DNA from: Simmondsia chinensis | Taxonomy: Eukaryota; Streptophyta; Magnoliopsida; Caryophyllales; Simmondsiaceae | Direction: 5' to 3' | Assembly: GCA_018398585.1 (NCBI GenBank) | Contig: JAGTTD010000007.1 | Location: 9,451,320-9,515,319, forward strand | DNA length: 64,000 bases | In this document: piece by piece, positions 54,474 through 64,000 of the stretch | How positions within the stretch are numbered: the first letter of the stretch is position 1 | Layout of the letters: the number at the start of each line of letters is the position of its first letter | The notes under the pieces: model-generated | Database searches by the model: none | Told to the model about the DNA's origin: nothing | What the model saw: the letters and a program-made list of their open reading frames with translations, nothing else | Program-made: the position numbers and the translations under genes

Positions 54474-57400
54474 TAGTGGTGGCCAACGGGCGGGCCGGGC
54501 TGGGCCGAAGCCCGGTCGGCCCGCACTGTAGCGGGTCGGGCCCGGCCGAGGCCCGTCTGGGAACTGGGCCTGGCCCGGCCCTGCCCGGGGGCCTCGAGGG
54601 TCAGGCCCGGGCCCGCTACAGTGCGGGCGGGCAGGTCCGGGCAGGGCCTGGGCCCAGTTTTTTGTACTAAAGTCGTTTATGTACTAAAGGGAAAAAAAAG
54701 AGCTATAATACAAAGTCATTTTGTACTAAAATTATTGTAATTCATTGATAAATAATATGAGATATAAATATATTTTTTTTCAAGCACTAATAATGCTAAA
54801 TATACATTAAATATATGTAATAAAATAAAATACACAATAAGTAATGGTAAATATCTTATCAAAAAAAATAATGGTACATAAATAACGTAACAAATATAAG
54901 TGCAAATACAAAGTTTGACATACGGGGGGTGCGGTCGTCTTTTGAGGTATATGGGGGGTGCGGTCGTCTTTTGACGTCAATATTCAAAAGTAAATAATTG
55001 ACATACAAAAGTGTTGATATCAGTCGCCTTCGGGGGTATCTAGGCCATCATTTGAGGTATCGGTTGTACGGTCGTCTTCTTCATCGCTCGATGAATCCAG
55101 CTTCATTCTCTATTAATCTCTTGCCTCTGCGAGCAGCCAATCCTTCAAGCACACGGACATCTCCAAGCTTGACGGCGATAGCTTCGCCTTCTTCGTTCCA
55201 AGCAACTTGCCACCAAGACTGAAAGCACACTCCGATGCTACTGAAGACACCGGACAACTTAGTATATCACGTGCCATGGTGGAAAGCACGGGATACTGGG
55301 TTTGGTTTGTGTTCCACCATTGTAACAGGTCAAAATTCGGGTTGGCCGGCGGCCCGAAAATATGGACCATCGGTGTCCGTAAATAATAATCTAACTCGTC
55401 ACATGATGTGGGGGCTGCTGTGGGCGTAAATTGCTCCAACAGCTTCCATGAATATGACGTGTGTAAACTACTTCCACTAGATGTGGAAGATCCTACTGAA
55501 GCAGTACTAGGAATATTGGACGCTAATCGACGGGAATATTGAGAAAATAAACCATGCAAGTCGTTATCGACATCGACAATGAAAGTGTCGATATTAAGAG
55601 TAGGATTCAAATACGTGAAAAAATGTTGGCAAAACAAGTTGAAACCCGAGCGTTTACAACGAGGGTCTAAAATAGTTGCAAAGTAGTATGTAAGAGGTAG
55701 TTCAAAATAATATTTGGCAAACTTTTCTTTCATTACCTGAATCGATGCGAACAAAACGGGGTTGGATTCATTATCCACCATCCAATTGACAATATCAAGT
55801 AATCTTGATATTGCTTGAGGCATGGTCGGATAGTAGCAACCCGAAAAAAATGTTGTTGCCTCTTTAAACATGCTAAAAAAGTTACAAATTTGATCTATTG
55901 TCTCCCAATTTATACCGGCCAGGTTGTAATCGCTCCATTCTGCACGATTTTCCTGGGCGTATTCCATTAGAACGTCTTTGTATGGTAGAAGGCGCTCTAC
56001 CATTTCTACCGTAGACGACCACCTATTTTGGGAGTCTAATTTGAATTATTTATATTCTATGTTATGCAACCTACATAAATTTTTAAATTTTCTTTTTCTA
56101 GTGCTGGATGATATTACAGATATTATTACCGATCTTAAGGTGATAAGGGATGCTTTTATGAGATCTAAACCATCCGTTACCATTAAATGCAAAATGTGAC
56201 AAACGCAACGAATATGGAAACACTTCCCACCTAACATGGGTCTCATTTGCCTAATTAAATGTGTAACGGCTGTAGTGTTATTGGTAGCATTGTCAAACAT
56301 AATACTGAAGATGCGTCGCTCTATGCCCCAGTCGCGGACTGCCGACATAATCACACCCGTAATTACCTCGGCATTGTGGGGGCAATCTAAAAGTCCAAAA
56401 TGAATTATCCGCTTTTGCATGATGAAGGATTCATCGGTCCAGTGTGCCGTTATGCACATATAAGGTTGGCCGGGTTTCGACGTCCATACGTTCGAGGTCA
56501 ACGAGAACATGCTCGTGTTCGTCGCAAAATGTGTGAAGACCCCAGTTTTCATCCCGTGGTACAACGTAAAAGCGTCCCGCTTTACGGTGTCCGAGGAATC
56601 CTCACAATGGCGGGATTAACATTTCGTTGGAGGTAGTTGACGAAATGTGGGTCTTCGCCGGTATTAAAAGGTCTTTCACTCATAATTATATATTTAGCTA
56701 GCCCCTTTCGGTTGCTCTCTTGAGAGAACCTAAAATTAGCAAGTGCACCGGTCACTTGCTGTACTAGACGTTGTTGGCTCTTTTATGGGAATTGCTCCGG
56801 GTGGCACCTAAGTATATGTCTGTTTAATGTGCCCGTCCCACTACCAGATTGATGGCTAAAATCCTTAGGTGGGTCACATAATTTACAAGTTTCTTTATTA
56901 GTTGTCTCATTAAGGGTAAAGTGTTTCCATACCCCACTAGCTGTACGCCTACTAGTAGAGGTACTAGTTTCAGGCTGGGCTTCAGTGGTGGGGGTGGGTT
57001 CCACATCAGTTTGTGAGTCTCCAACCCCACCACCACCTGACTCATGATAATCTTGTTGTTGGAAAAAGTCATAATCTATGCTATCATCAATGTATGGGGG
57101 TGTTAGGTCTGGTTGTATAAAAGCTCGTTCTTCAGTATCAAGTAAGACAATTCTACTCCTTTTAGGGATTCTGGGTGGCCGAGAAGAGCTAAAACTAGCA
57201 CGACCGGCTCCAGAGGATGATGAAGAGTTGTGTGCCATATTAGTATAAGTGATTAGTATTTATAAAATGCAAGTAGTAATGTAAATTAAATAACTAAAAA
57301 TGTGAGTCAAATAAAATTGCGATACTAAAATTACTGAAAAGAGAGAACAATGAAATTGGAACTTCAGCCAAATACTTTACGAACTTCGAACTTTAGAGCA

Positions 57401-57519
57401 CTATTTTTGCAATTAGCAAAGTTAGAGAAGATAAGAGATGATGAATGTATAGAGAGAGAAGAGAGGATTGAAGAATTGGTGAGAAAATGAGTTGGGAAGG
57501 TTTAAGTATTTATAGGGAA

Positions 57520-57565
<46 letters not shown>

Positions 57566-57782
57566 TAATAAAAGAGCAGTTGAACGGCTCTTCAAAACGA
57601 GACCAACGGCTCTAAAAAGAGCCGCTGGGCCCGGGGCCTTGGCGGGGCCAAGCCCGGGCCTGGATCGTGCGGGTCGGGCCGGGCTTGGCCGAAAATAAAA
57701 ATAGGCCCGGGGCCCGGCCCGGGGGACCTCGGGCCGGGTCAAACACCACCAGCCCGACCCGTTGGCCACCTCTACCATCATG
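54466..57782 (-). mobile_element. hAT DNA transposon, complete with 8 bp TSD
   Basis: A 3301 bp element (54474-57774) is bounded by inverted termini TAGTGGTGGCCAACGGG and (right end complement) TAGAGGTGGCCAACGGG, and flanked by the identical octamer CCATCATG (54466-54473 and 57775-57782). Both subterminal regions (about 170 bases each) are extremely GC-rich with repeated GGGCCGGGC / GCCCGGCCC words, which hAT transposases are known to bind. It contains one transposase gene on the minus strand and an (AT)n run at 57523-57562. It is inserted in a copia RT fragment. Confidence 0.95.
55113..57238 (-). pseudogene. hAT transposase
   Basis: Start ATG at 57238-57236. A serine-rich N-terminus is followed by a BED zinc finger (W-K-H-F.., C-K-L-C, then H-I-L-R-C-H at about 56930-56800). 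A TAA lies near 56781, and a frameshift near 56610 precedes the 56564-56046 segment. The RNase H-like catalytic domain there has LTSNVWTS, where the first catalytic Asp position is Asn (plus-strand 56490-56492), and the second-Asp box FDNATNN. A single TAA (about 56046) separates it from 56003-55113 in the same frame. That last part has W-x-x-Y-P-V-L-S-x-M-A-R-D-I-L and SSVASECAFSLGGKLL (catalytic Glu, dimerisation domain), ending LKDWLLAEARD. It would cut and paste the element. Three lesions plus Asp to Asn make it inactive. Confidence 0.92.
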
Positions 57783-58240
57783 CTTATTTCAAATTCCCTA
57801 CTTATAAAGTTTGAAATTTTTTTCATAAAGAGATGGGTTAGTAGCACTACATACTCCATCAACATATATTTGAAAAATACGAATATCACTTTTAGAGCAT
57901 TTGATGAAGAGTGCAGTGTCAACCTTCCCTTAATCTCTCACACTAAGCTTTATGAGCTTGCTCTACACCATAAAAAGCCTATTTGAGTTTAAAAATAAGG
58001 TCATAGAAATTATGATCCCCAAAAATGGGGTGGTGGTTAATTTAATTTCTTACTCAATGACACCATTGAAAAAAAAAAAAAACACTTTCCACATCCACTC
58101 CCGAAAGACTAATCTCAACTATGGTACGATGCTTGCCATTGTTTCGAACATTTCCTTGATCAACCCATACAAGAAACTCTATTTTTGTACCATGATTACT
58201 CTATTTATACCTTGTTATGGAAAATGATATTTGTGCTTAA
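57783..58240 (-). pseudogene. Copia fragment: RT core (right of hAT)
   Basis: The minus strand reads YGVEQAHKA, CERLRE and, in another frame, RIFQIYVDGVCSATNPSLYE. The active-site YVDD box appears as YVDG. Together with 53560-54473 this is one copia RT with the hAT inserted just after the box, within the conserved M-M-G-E segment. Confidence 0.75.
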
Positions 58241-58244
58241 AATA

Positions 58245-58771
58245 AGGGTTATTTAAATTTTAGTACCCCGATATTTTTGAAAATAATAAAAAGGAACCTA
58301 ACCTTTTTTTGATTAATAAAAAGGCCCCTAAGTTTTTATCATATTAATTAAAAGACCCCTAATTTTTTGCCGCATTACTAGAAAGACCTATCTCCAATGT
58401 GATGATGTCAGTTTTAGTCAATAGAGTCGACATGACAGCTGTATTTTTATTAATATTAAAGTAAAATGACAAAAATACCCTTATATAACTATATCTTGAA
58501 ACAAATTCAGTGAAATAGATACAATATCTCGAAATTCGTGCTTATAAAGTAAGAATAAAAGTGTTGAAACGTACTTTTTTGCTTTTTATTGTAGCATCAA
58601 TAAAAAGCAATTTTCACGTCAACTCGGTTGATGAAAAAGGACACCACTGCATTTGAGAAGGGCCTTTTATTAATATGCCAAAAACTTAGGGGCCTTTTTA
58701 TTAATTCAAAAAGATCAGGGTCGCTTTTATTATTTTTAAAAACATCAAGGTACTAAAATATAAATAACCCT
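58245..58771. mobile_element. Long-TIR MITE (~115 bp TIRs)
   Basis: The left end AGGGTTATTTAAATTTTAGT is matched, inverted, by the right end (complement AGGGTTATTTATATTTTAGT), and similarity extends over about 115 bases including AATAAAAAGGCCCCTAAG. The total length is 527 bp, without coding capacity. Flanks TAAAATA and AAAAATA are similar, but a clean target duplication is not established; the long TIR suggests a Mutator-like origin (inference). Confidence 0.8.
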
Positions 58772-58863
58772 AAAAATAATGAATGGCTCAAAAAGGGAAG
58801 GACAAGGAGAATTGAAGAAATAAATGAGGATAGTGGCAAAGAAGAGGAAGCAAATGATAAAGC

Positions 58864-60889
58864 TGTTGAGAACAATGTCTTGAAAAATTCAATTATATAA
58901 TTATTAATTATTGATAAATAAATTGTTTTGTTTATTATTGCCTAGTTGTGTTTTATAAGTCATACATGCATGTCACTTTTTCTAAAACATGCCATAAGAT
59001 GTTATTCATGTTGGAATCAGTGTCCTGAAAAACCTAATTAGTTAGTTTTAAATACAAAATAAATGGAATTATTTTATTTATTTATTATCTTATTATCTAT
59101 TATGAGTCAAACATGCTTGTGATTGTTTTTCTAAAACATTCCATGAGATGGGCATAGTCCAAGATAACATGTCAAACTTGGTTTAAGTGGTCAATGAGAT
59201 TGGTTTAAGATGCACGGAAGCCCATTAAATCAAATTAGTGATATGTTGTCAAAGTATATGTTCGTAGTCGCTGATAACTTTGGACAACTTGTTTGATAGG
59301 ACTATAATTTGATACTTTAGATGACTTATCTTGGTCATGTGGATAGGAATTCAAAAGTATTAAATTGGTGTTGTCTATATGATTAGAACATTTAGTGGGA
59401 TCACCTAAATTAGTTGTTTCTTTACTGCTATCAAAAAGACATATTTACGTAAGACCATAACTCTAAATCCAGGAAATGGTATAAACTCGTGCATAGATTG
59501 TTCGTTACTTTAATGTAGCAAAAGGATTAGTCAAAGTGCATTGACTTGAATATTAAGTACATTGGCTAACGGCATGAAGTGTAGTAGTAATAGTTGTTTT
59601 ACATGGAATCTATAATATCTAACGAGATAAAGACGTCCCATTAGTTGATTAGCAAATAAATGAACATATTCTAGAATCTTTGACCAAAGTATTTCATATG
59701 TTTGATAATTGAAATTAGTACAGAAATTATTTTCTGTATTATTGAATTGTTCGGAAAGGGCGAGTCAGAAACTATGGTGAAAGATGTGAGAAAACTAACA
59801 ATAGTAGTTAAAGCTATTTTTTCTCACGAATATCTAGTAGAAGGGTTGATTGTCACAATGAAAGTTATTTGGGAATTATTGAATAAATATATTTAATTTG
59901 AAGTACAACAATATTTATTTAGTGGAATTAAATTTACTAAATGGCAATCAATGTTATCAAGTATTGATAATTAGATTTGATCTATTTGGAGCTAGAATTA
60001 AGTTGTCCATGAGGTCTCTTTGCAAGCCTCTGTAAGTACAACTTTTGAAAATTGTTTAAAGTAAATTCATGAGATGAATAAATTATTTTTGCTAAGCATA
60101 ATTTATGAGAAGAATTATTTATTCATAATATGAATAATTTCATTTTTTCAAAAATAATTCATAAGATGAATTTTAAACATGTAGAAATTTAAACAAAAAA
60201 GTAAAACAAATTAATTTAAAAAAAAAAAAAAAAAACAAGAGAGGCAAACTGTGTGGCCCTGTTGAATTTTTGCACATGCCAAGGCTGGGGGAGGGACTGA
60301 TCCTCGACAAAAGCCGCAAACCAATCCCACGCTAATACGTGTGGGCAAGTTGGTGATCCCCGTTTAGTAGGGATACCAATGAACTTGTGCCACGTGTCAC
60401 ATTTTTTGAAACAAAACCGCATTAAAATTTTTATTAAAATTTTATCCCATGACCTATTATAAACAGGGGTTTTGAGAACTCAGTTTAGTATAGGAATAAA
60501 TCTCTGAGAAAAATATGATTTTCCTTAAAAAAGGAGAAATTTCTCTTTAAAATTTCTCCTGGCAAATATTTTGAAGCCCATACTCCCGGAGTCAAAGGGC
60601 CATTGCCGAGAAGATCTTGCGGTCTAGATGATTTCTCTTGAGTGACAATTGCGGTCTACAATCCAGGTACTCCTTATAACTATTCTTTTAAAGCTTTTCT
60701 TTAAGTTTCACAATTTTACTTATACTTTTAATTCAATGTTTATTATGCTTTGATGTTCTATGTTCGTCAGGTATTATTTAGAATAGAGGTCCTTAGATTA
60801 AAAATTAAAGAATTTTAAAGTTATTTTTGCTACGCCTAAACAAACCAATCTAGGAAAAATTTAATTTCTGAAATTAAAATTTTCCAATA
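58864..60889 (+). repeat. 5' LTR of a copia-like element running off the right edge
   Basis: The right end TTTTCCAATA lies just before the primer site at 60892. A start TGTTGGAATCAG at 59009 gives inverted termini TGTTGGAA/TTCCAATA and a 1.88 kb LTR. A second, diverged copy of the LTR start (TGTTGAGAACAATGTC) lies 145 bases upstream at 58864, so either the first ~145 bases are duplicated or an older LTR fragment adjoins. A TATA-like ATTATAAACAG (about 60459) and a likely transcribed part to 60889 are visible. Confidence 0.65.
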
Positions 60890-60891
60890 AT

Positions 60892-60904
60892 TGGTATCAG
60901 AGCC
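60892..60904 (+). promoter_or_regulatory. Primer-binding site, initiator Met tRNA type
   Basis: TGGTATCAGAGCC two bases after the LTR end. Confidence 0.95.
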
Positions 60905-62514
60905 ACCTTTGATTATATTCATAATAGGCTTAAGGTTAGTATTAAATATAATAAATGTCATGAATAGAATTGTGAATGAGAGAAATTGAGAATTTTGTTA
61001 AAAGGAAAGAATACCTGATTGTGTTATTAAAAAGTTTAATAATTAGATTGTTGGTCCATCAATTTAATTTTTTTAAGTTATGATAAATTTAATTAAGGTA
61101 GTGGGAGTATATTTCTAAACAATCTAATGAGATTAGATATTTAAATAGTTAAATGATTTAGATATATACAACGTCACATTGAATATCTAATAAGATTAGA
61201 TGTTCGGTCAAGTTAAATCATTTACATTATCACATAGAATATCCAGTGAGATTAGATATTCGATTATTTAAAATTTTAGGACCTAATGAAATTAAGATAG
61301 AATTTAATTATTTATTTATTTAAAAATATAAAATAAAAAATTAAATATACCCAGCTGTCATTCAAAATTTTTGATCTTAAATAAATAAATAAATAACTAG
61401 AATGAGATTCTAATTAAGAGCATGTGATAATCAATTCTAAAAGGTTTAGAAGTACATTTATTTAATCCAACCTTTATATGCATTAAGTAATGTCATTCAA
61501 AACGTTTGATAACACAATACTTATTAAATTTTGTTCACATGTTTAATATTAGTCAAATGAGTTAAATATTATTTTTGATGTGAATAAAGTTATAATGCCA
61601 TGTAACTTTATGAAATATTTGATTTCATCGAGTGGGAGAATTCTTTCAAATAGATCTAATATGATTAGATAATTCAAGAGTTGAATTATTTGAAAGGAAA
61701 GTTCTCATAACGTATCTCATAAGATTAGATTACATAGGTTGGATAATTAAAAGAATCTGATTGGAATATGATTTTATTTTAATTGTTAAATAAAATTTAG
61801 AATATGATTCTAATTATTGATTATGAGATAATCAAACTTAAAAGAAAGATCTGTCATTTAAAATTTCAAGTGGGAGCGAAGATCAAGAGTTGATTTCTCA
61901 CGGTCTCCATTGCCAGTCTAATAGTATAATGGATAGGCGCTACTACCCGAGGAGGGCATTTGTTTGTGGTATATAAGGGTTATACTTCTCGAATATAGAT
62001 GGAGGTATGGGAAAATAGATGTCACCGCGTATCTGTGATGGATCTTGTTTACTTGCACTAACTTCTAGGTAATGGTATAGACTTGGCTAGAATAGTATGA
62101 TAGTCTCATATAGAGCATTGTGATACTATCTTATAGACCAAGAAAGAAACAATGAGTTGATTATATTTAGGAAACATATCAATTGAGAATAGTTCTCACT
62201 TTACTGATAATTTGTTATGCCCCTCTCCCATGGAGTAATGGATAGATTCCTTGCAAACATATAGAGAATGGTTAGGTGGATTCCTTGCTTTGTTCATTTT
62301 CCAAATTTAATTAAAAGGTTCACACAACTCAAAAGATCAAGTGGGACCGTGCTTCTAATGAATGCTCATGACCTTCGTTACCGGTCTAGTAGTATAGTAG
62401 GTGGGCACGACTTCCCAAGGAGAGTGTTCATTTGCAGAATACAAGGTTAGATCTCTTATGATAGATTGAAGTGCAGGAAAAGCAGTTGCGGCCACACCGA
62501 CGTGAAGTATTTCG
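60905..62514 (+). other. Non-coding leader of copia-like element
   Basis: AT-rich, no ORF of substance. The short inverted word ATCTAAT.AGATTAGAT recurs at about 61122, 61185, 61240, 61654 and 61714. Two diverged copies of a segment with TA(A)TAGTATAATGGATAGGCG / TAGTAGTATAGTAGGTGGGC lie at about 61919 and 62387. Confidence 0.6.
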
Positions 62515-63420
62515 TGGACTTGTATGGATGTCGAGGCACCGATGTACACTTGACTAGGATCTACATTAGCCTCCTCGAGGAGCCATGTTGTATGACCTTA
62601 GAGGCTAAGAGAAGAGTGGTGTGTTAAATATATTTAGTAAAGTGTTTACAAAAAATATATTTATTGAGAAATTTTCTCACTCTTCTGCTATCTCAATTCG
62701 GCCTTGCTGATGGGGAGTTTTGGGAAGTTTGGTTGGGTCACCCAGCCATACATGGAAGTGTCGAATAGTGAACTCTGAACTTTTATTGTTTGCAAAAAGT
62801 AAGTAATCCTGCATGTTATATGACTTGTTTACAGTTTTGATTTCAGACTGGTTGTCATTTTACGCATTGTGATCAATACTGTTATGTATATTACTTGTCT
62901 ATTATGTTACATGTATGGGTGTCAAGGTAGCAGTGTACACTTGACTAAGGTCTACATTAGCCTCCCCGAGGAGTTCTATTGTATGACTTTAGAGGCTGAG
63001 GGAAGAGTGGTGTGTTAAATACATTTAGTAAAGAGTTTATAAGAAAACATATTTATTGAGAAATGTTTTCACCCTTCTGATATCTCAATTTGGCCTCGCC
63101 GATGAGGAGTTTTGGAGTTCGGTTGGGTTGCAACAACATGCTTGTAAGTTTTCACCCTTCTGATATCTCAATTTGGCCTCGCCGATGAGGAGTTTTGGAG
63201 TTCGGTTGGGTTGCAACAACATGCTTGTAAGTGTCAAATAGTGAACTCCAAACTTTTATTGTTTGCTAAAAGTAAGAAAAGTAATCCTGCATGTTACATG
63301 ACTTATTTACAGTTTTGATTCAAAATGGTTGTTATTTTACATATTGCGATCAATACTATTATGTATGTTACTTGTCTATTCTGTTATGCACATTGTGATT
63401 TAATATATCTTAGCAAATGT
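62515..63420. repeat. ~391 bp direct repeat with nested 83 bp duplication
   Basis: CTACATTAGCCTCC falls at 62561 and 62952, 391 bases apart, and similarity covers the whole unit (TGTATGG.TGTC.AGG.. to ..TTACTTGTCTATT.TGTTA). Within the second copy an 83 base segment starting GTTTTCACCCTTCTGATATC at 63065 is repeated at 63148 with no difference that I can see. Confidence 0.92.
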
Positions 63421-63689
63421 GGAGCACTAGTAGATGCTCAGGGTTCTCTAGTATGCTACTAGTATATCTACTAAGTTGAATAGAACATTAGGAACATTAA
63501 ACTAGACAAATGAGTTAGTCGGGTACAACATTTAGACATTAGATGTCGAATGTGGTCTAGTATTAGATATTTGAAAGTTCAACTATAGTAGAGATTATCA
63601 AATATTTAAAAGAAGTGTTTGATTAGAGAACTGGTAGCATGAGAACAACTTAAGAGAAAAATGACAGACACTAGATTGCATTAAGAAAG

Positions 63690-64000
63690 TTTAATTCACG
63701 AGCGTGTCATATAATGATGGCTCATTTAATTGAACTGAAATTCTTGATGCAAATACTGATAGCCAATCTCAACAGGATATGATCCTGACTTACCTATCAA
63801 GGTCTTTCAATAAGCTTAGACTAGATATATTAAGTAATAAAGATTACTTCTTATCTGAATGGATGAAACTACAATTTGAGAAAAGGCATCATGAGAACTA
63901 AGAGAAGTGTCTACTTACTATAAACATCTATCTCAAGAATTAGGAACCTCTAAAGGGTAAAGTAAATATGAGTCAAAATAGTTTTGTCTCTTTTATAAGA
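63690..64000 (+). pseudogene. Possible copia gag start, runs off the window
   Basis: In one frame DANTDSQSQQDMILTYLSRS, FNKLRLDILSNKDYFLSEWM and KLQFEKR can be read (about 63750-63890), resembling copia gag segments (..L..sf..lr.di......l..l...Lq.ee.r). A stop follows in GAGAACTAAG, and the window ends soon after. Weak evidence. Confidence 0.4.

Noticed and set aside
54476..54670. Gly/Pro-rich ORF at the hAT left end
   Set aside because: It is a translation of the GC-rich subterminal repeats outside the transposase.
60216..60422. 68-codon minus ORF inside the last LTR
   Set aside because: It lies in LTR U3, is short, ends in poly-F from an A run, and has no homology that I recognise.
1..64000. 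Intact host gene or novel operon-like system
   Set aside because: I looked on both strands; every long frame belongs to a transposable element or a repeat, and none shows host-gene structure with introns and a known domain.

Overview
The window is a stretch of plant nuclear heterochromatin made almost entirely of transposable elements inserted into one another. The plant assignment rests on four things: Ty3/gypsy Tat-lineage elements with a second RNase H domain, LTR-flanking primer sites of the initiator-Met tRNA type, an Au-like SINE body, and hAT and L1 elements with plant-type domains. It looks like an angiosperm, but I cannot name the species. I see no intact host gene, no functional rRNA or tRNA gene and no CRISPR array. 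Nearly every coding region carries stops or frameshifts, so most CDS-like entries are given as pseudogenes.

Left part (1-22690): a Ty1/copia element (Copia A) whose 5' LTR runs off the left edge is split at 1752-18042 by a 16.3 kb Ty3/gypsy Tat-type element (Tat A: LTRs 1757-3141 and 16645-18037, target duplication ATAAT). Tat A is itself split in its protease by a 2.04 kb solo LTR (7275-9318, duplication GGTAG). It carries, antisense between integrase and 3' LTR, a decayed ORF of the plant mobile domain family. The right half of Copia A is further split by a 5'-truncated LINE with a poly(A) tail (19238-19972, 15 bp duplication).

Middle part (22691-39123): non-coding tandem-repeat-rich DNA (exact 88 bp period at 23533-24075; 69 bp period at 25563-31685) looks like the 3' region of a second Tat element (Tat B). 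Its 3' end is seen again at 38069-38704, followed by an LTR (38705-39097). Three retroelements sit in it: a chromovirus (25632-31408) inserted inside the 69 bp array, a 232 bp SINE with a 5S-rRNA-like head (32522-32753, 19 bp duplication), and an L1-type LINE (about 32950-38068) with 20-residue repeats in ORF1.

Right part (39124-64000): a minus-strand LTR element with no recognisable pol (39124-44306) shares its gag N-terminus with the chromovirus and carries a long reading frame of unknown function. Next come a 1.3 kb palindrome interrupted by a hAT-type MITE (45209-46972), and a pol-less Tat element (Tat C, 47370-53320) with gag, 48 bp repeats and an antisense ORF resembling the 'putative gypsy type transposon' family. 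A minus-strand copia RT fragment follows, split by a complete 3.3 kb hAT transposon (54474-57774, duplication CCATCATG). After that lie a long-TIR MITE (58245-58771) and the 5' LTR, primer site and repeat-rich leader of another copia-like element that runs off the right edge.

The insertions give a relative chronology. Copia A is older than Tat A, which is older than the solo LTR. The Tat B repeat array is older than the chromovirus. The copia fragment is older than the hAT, and the palindrome is older than its internal MITE. All boundaries were read by eye from direct repeats and target duplications. Family names come from motif recognition without any database search.
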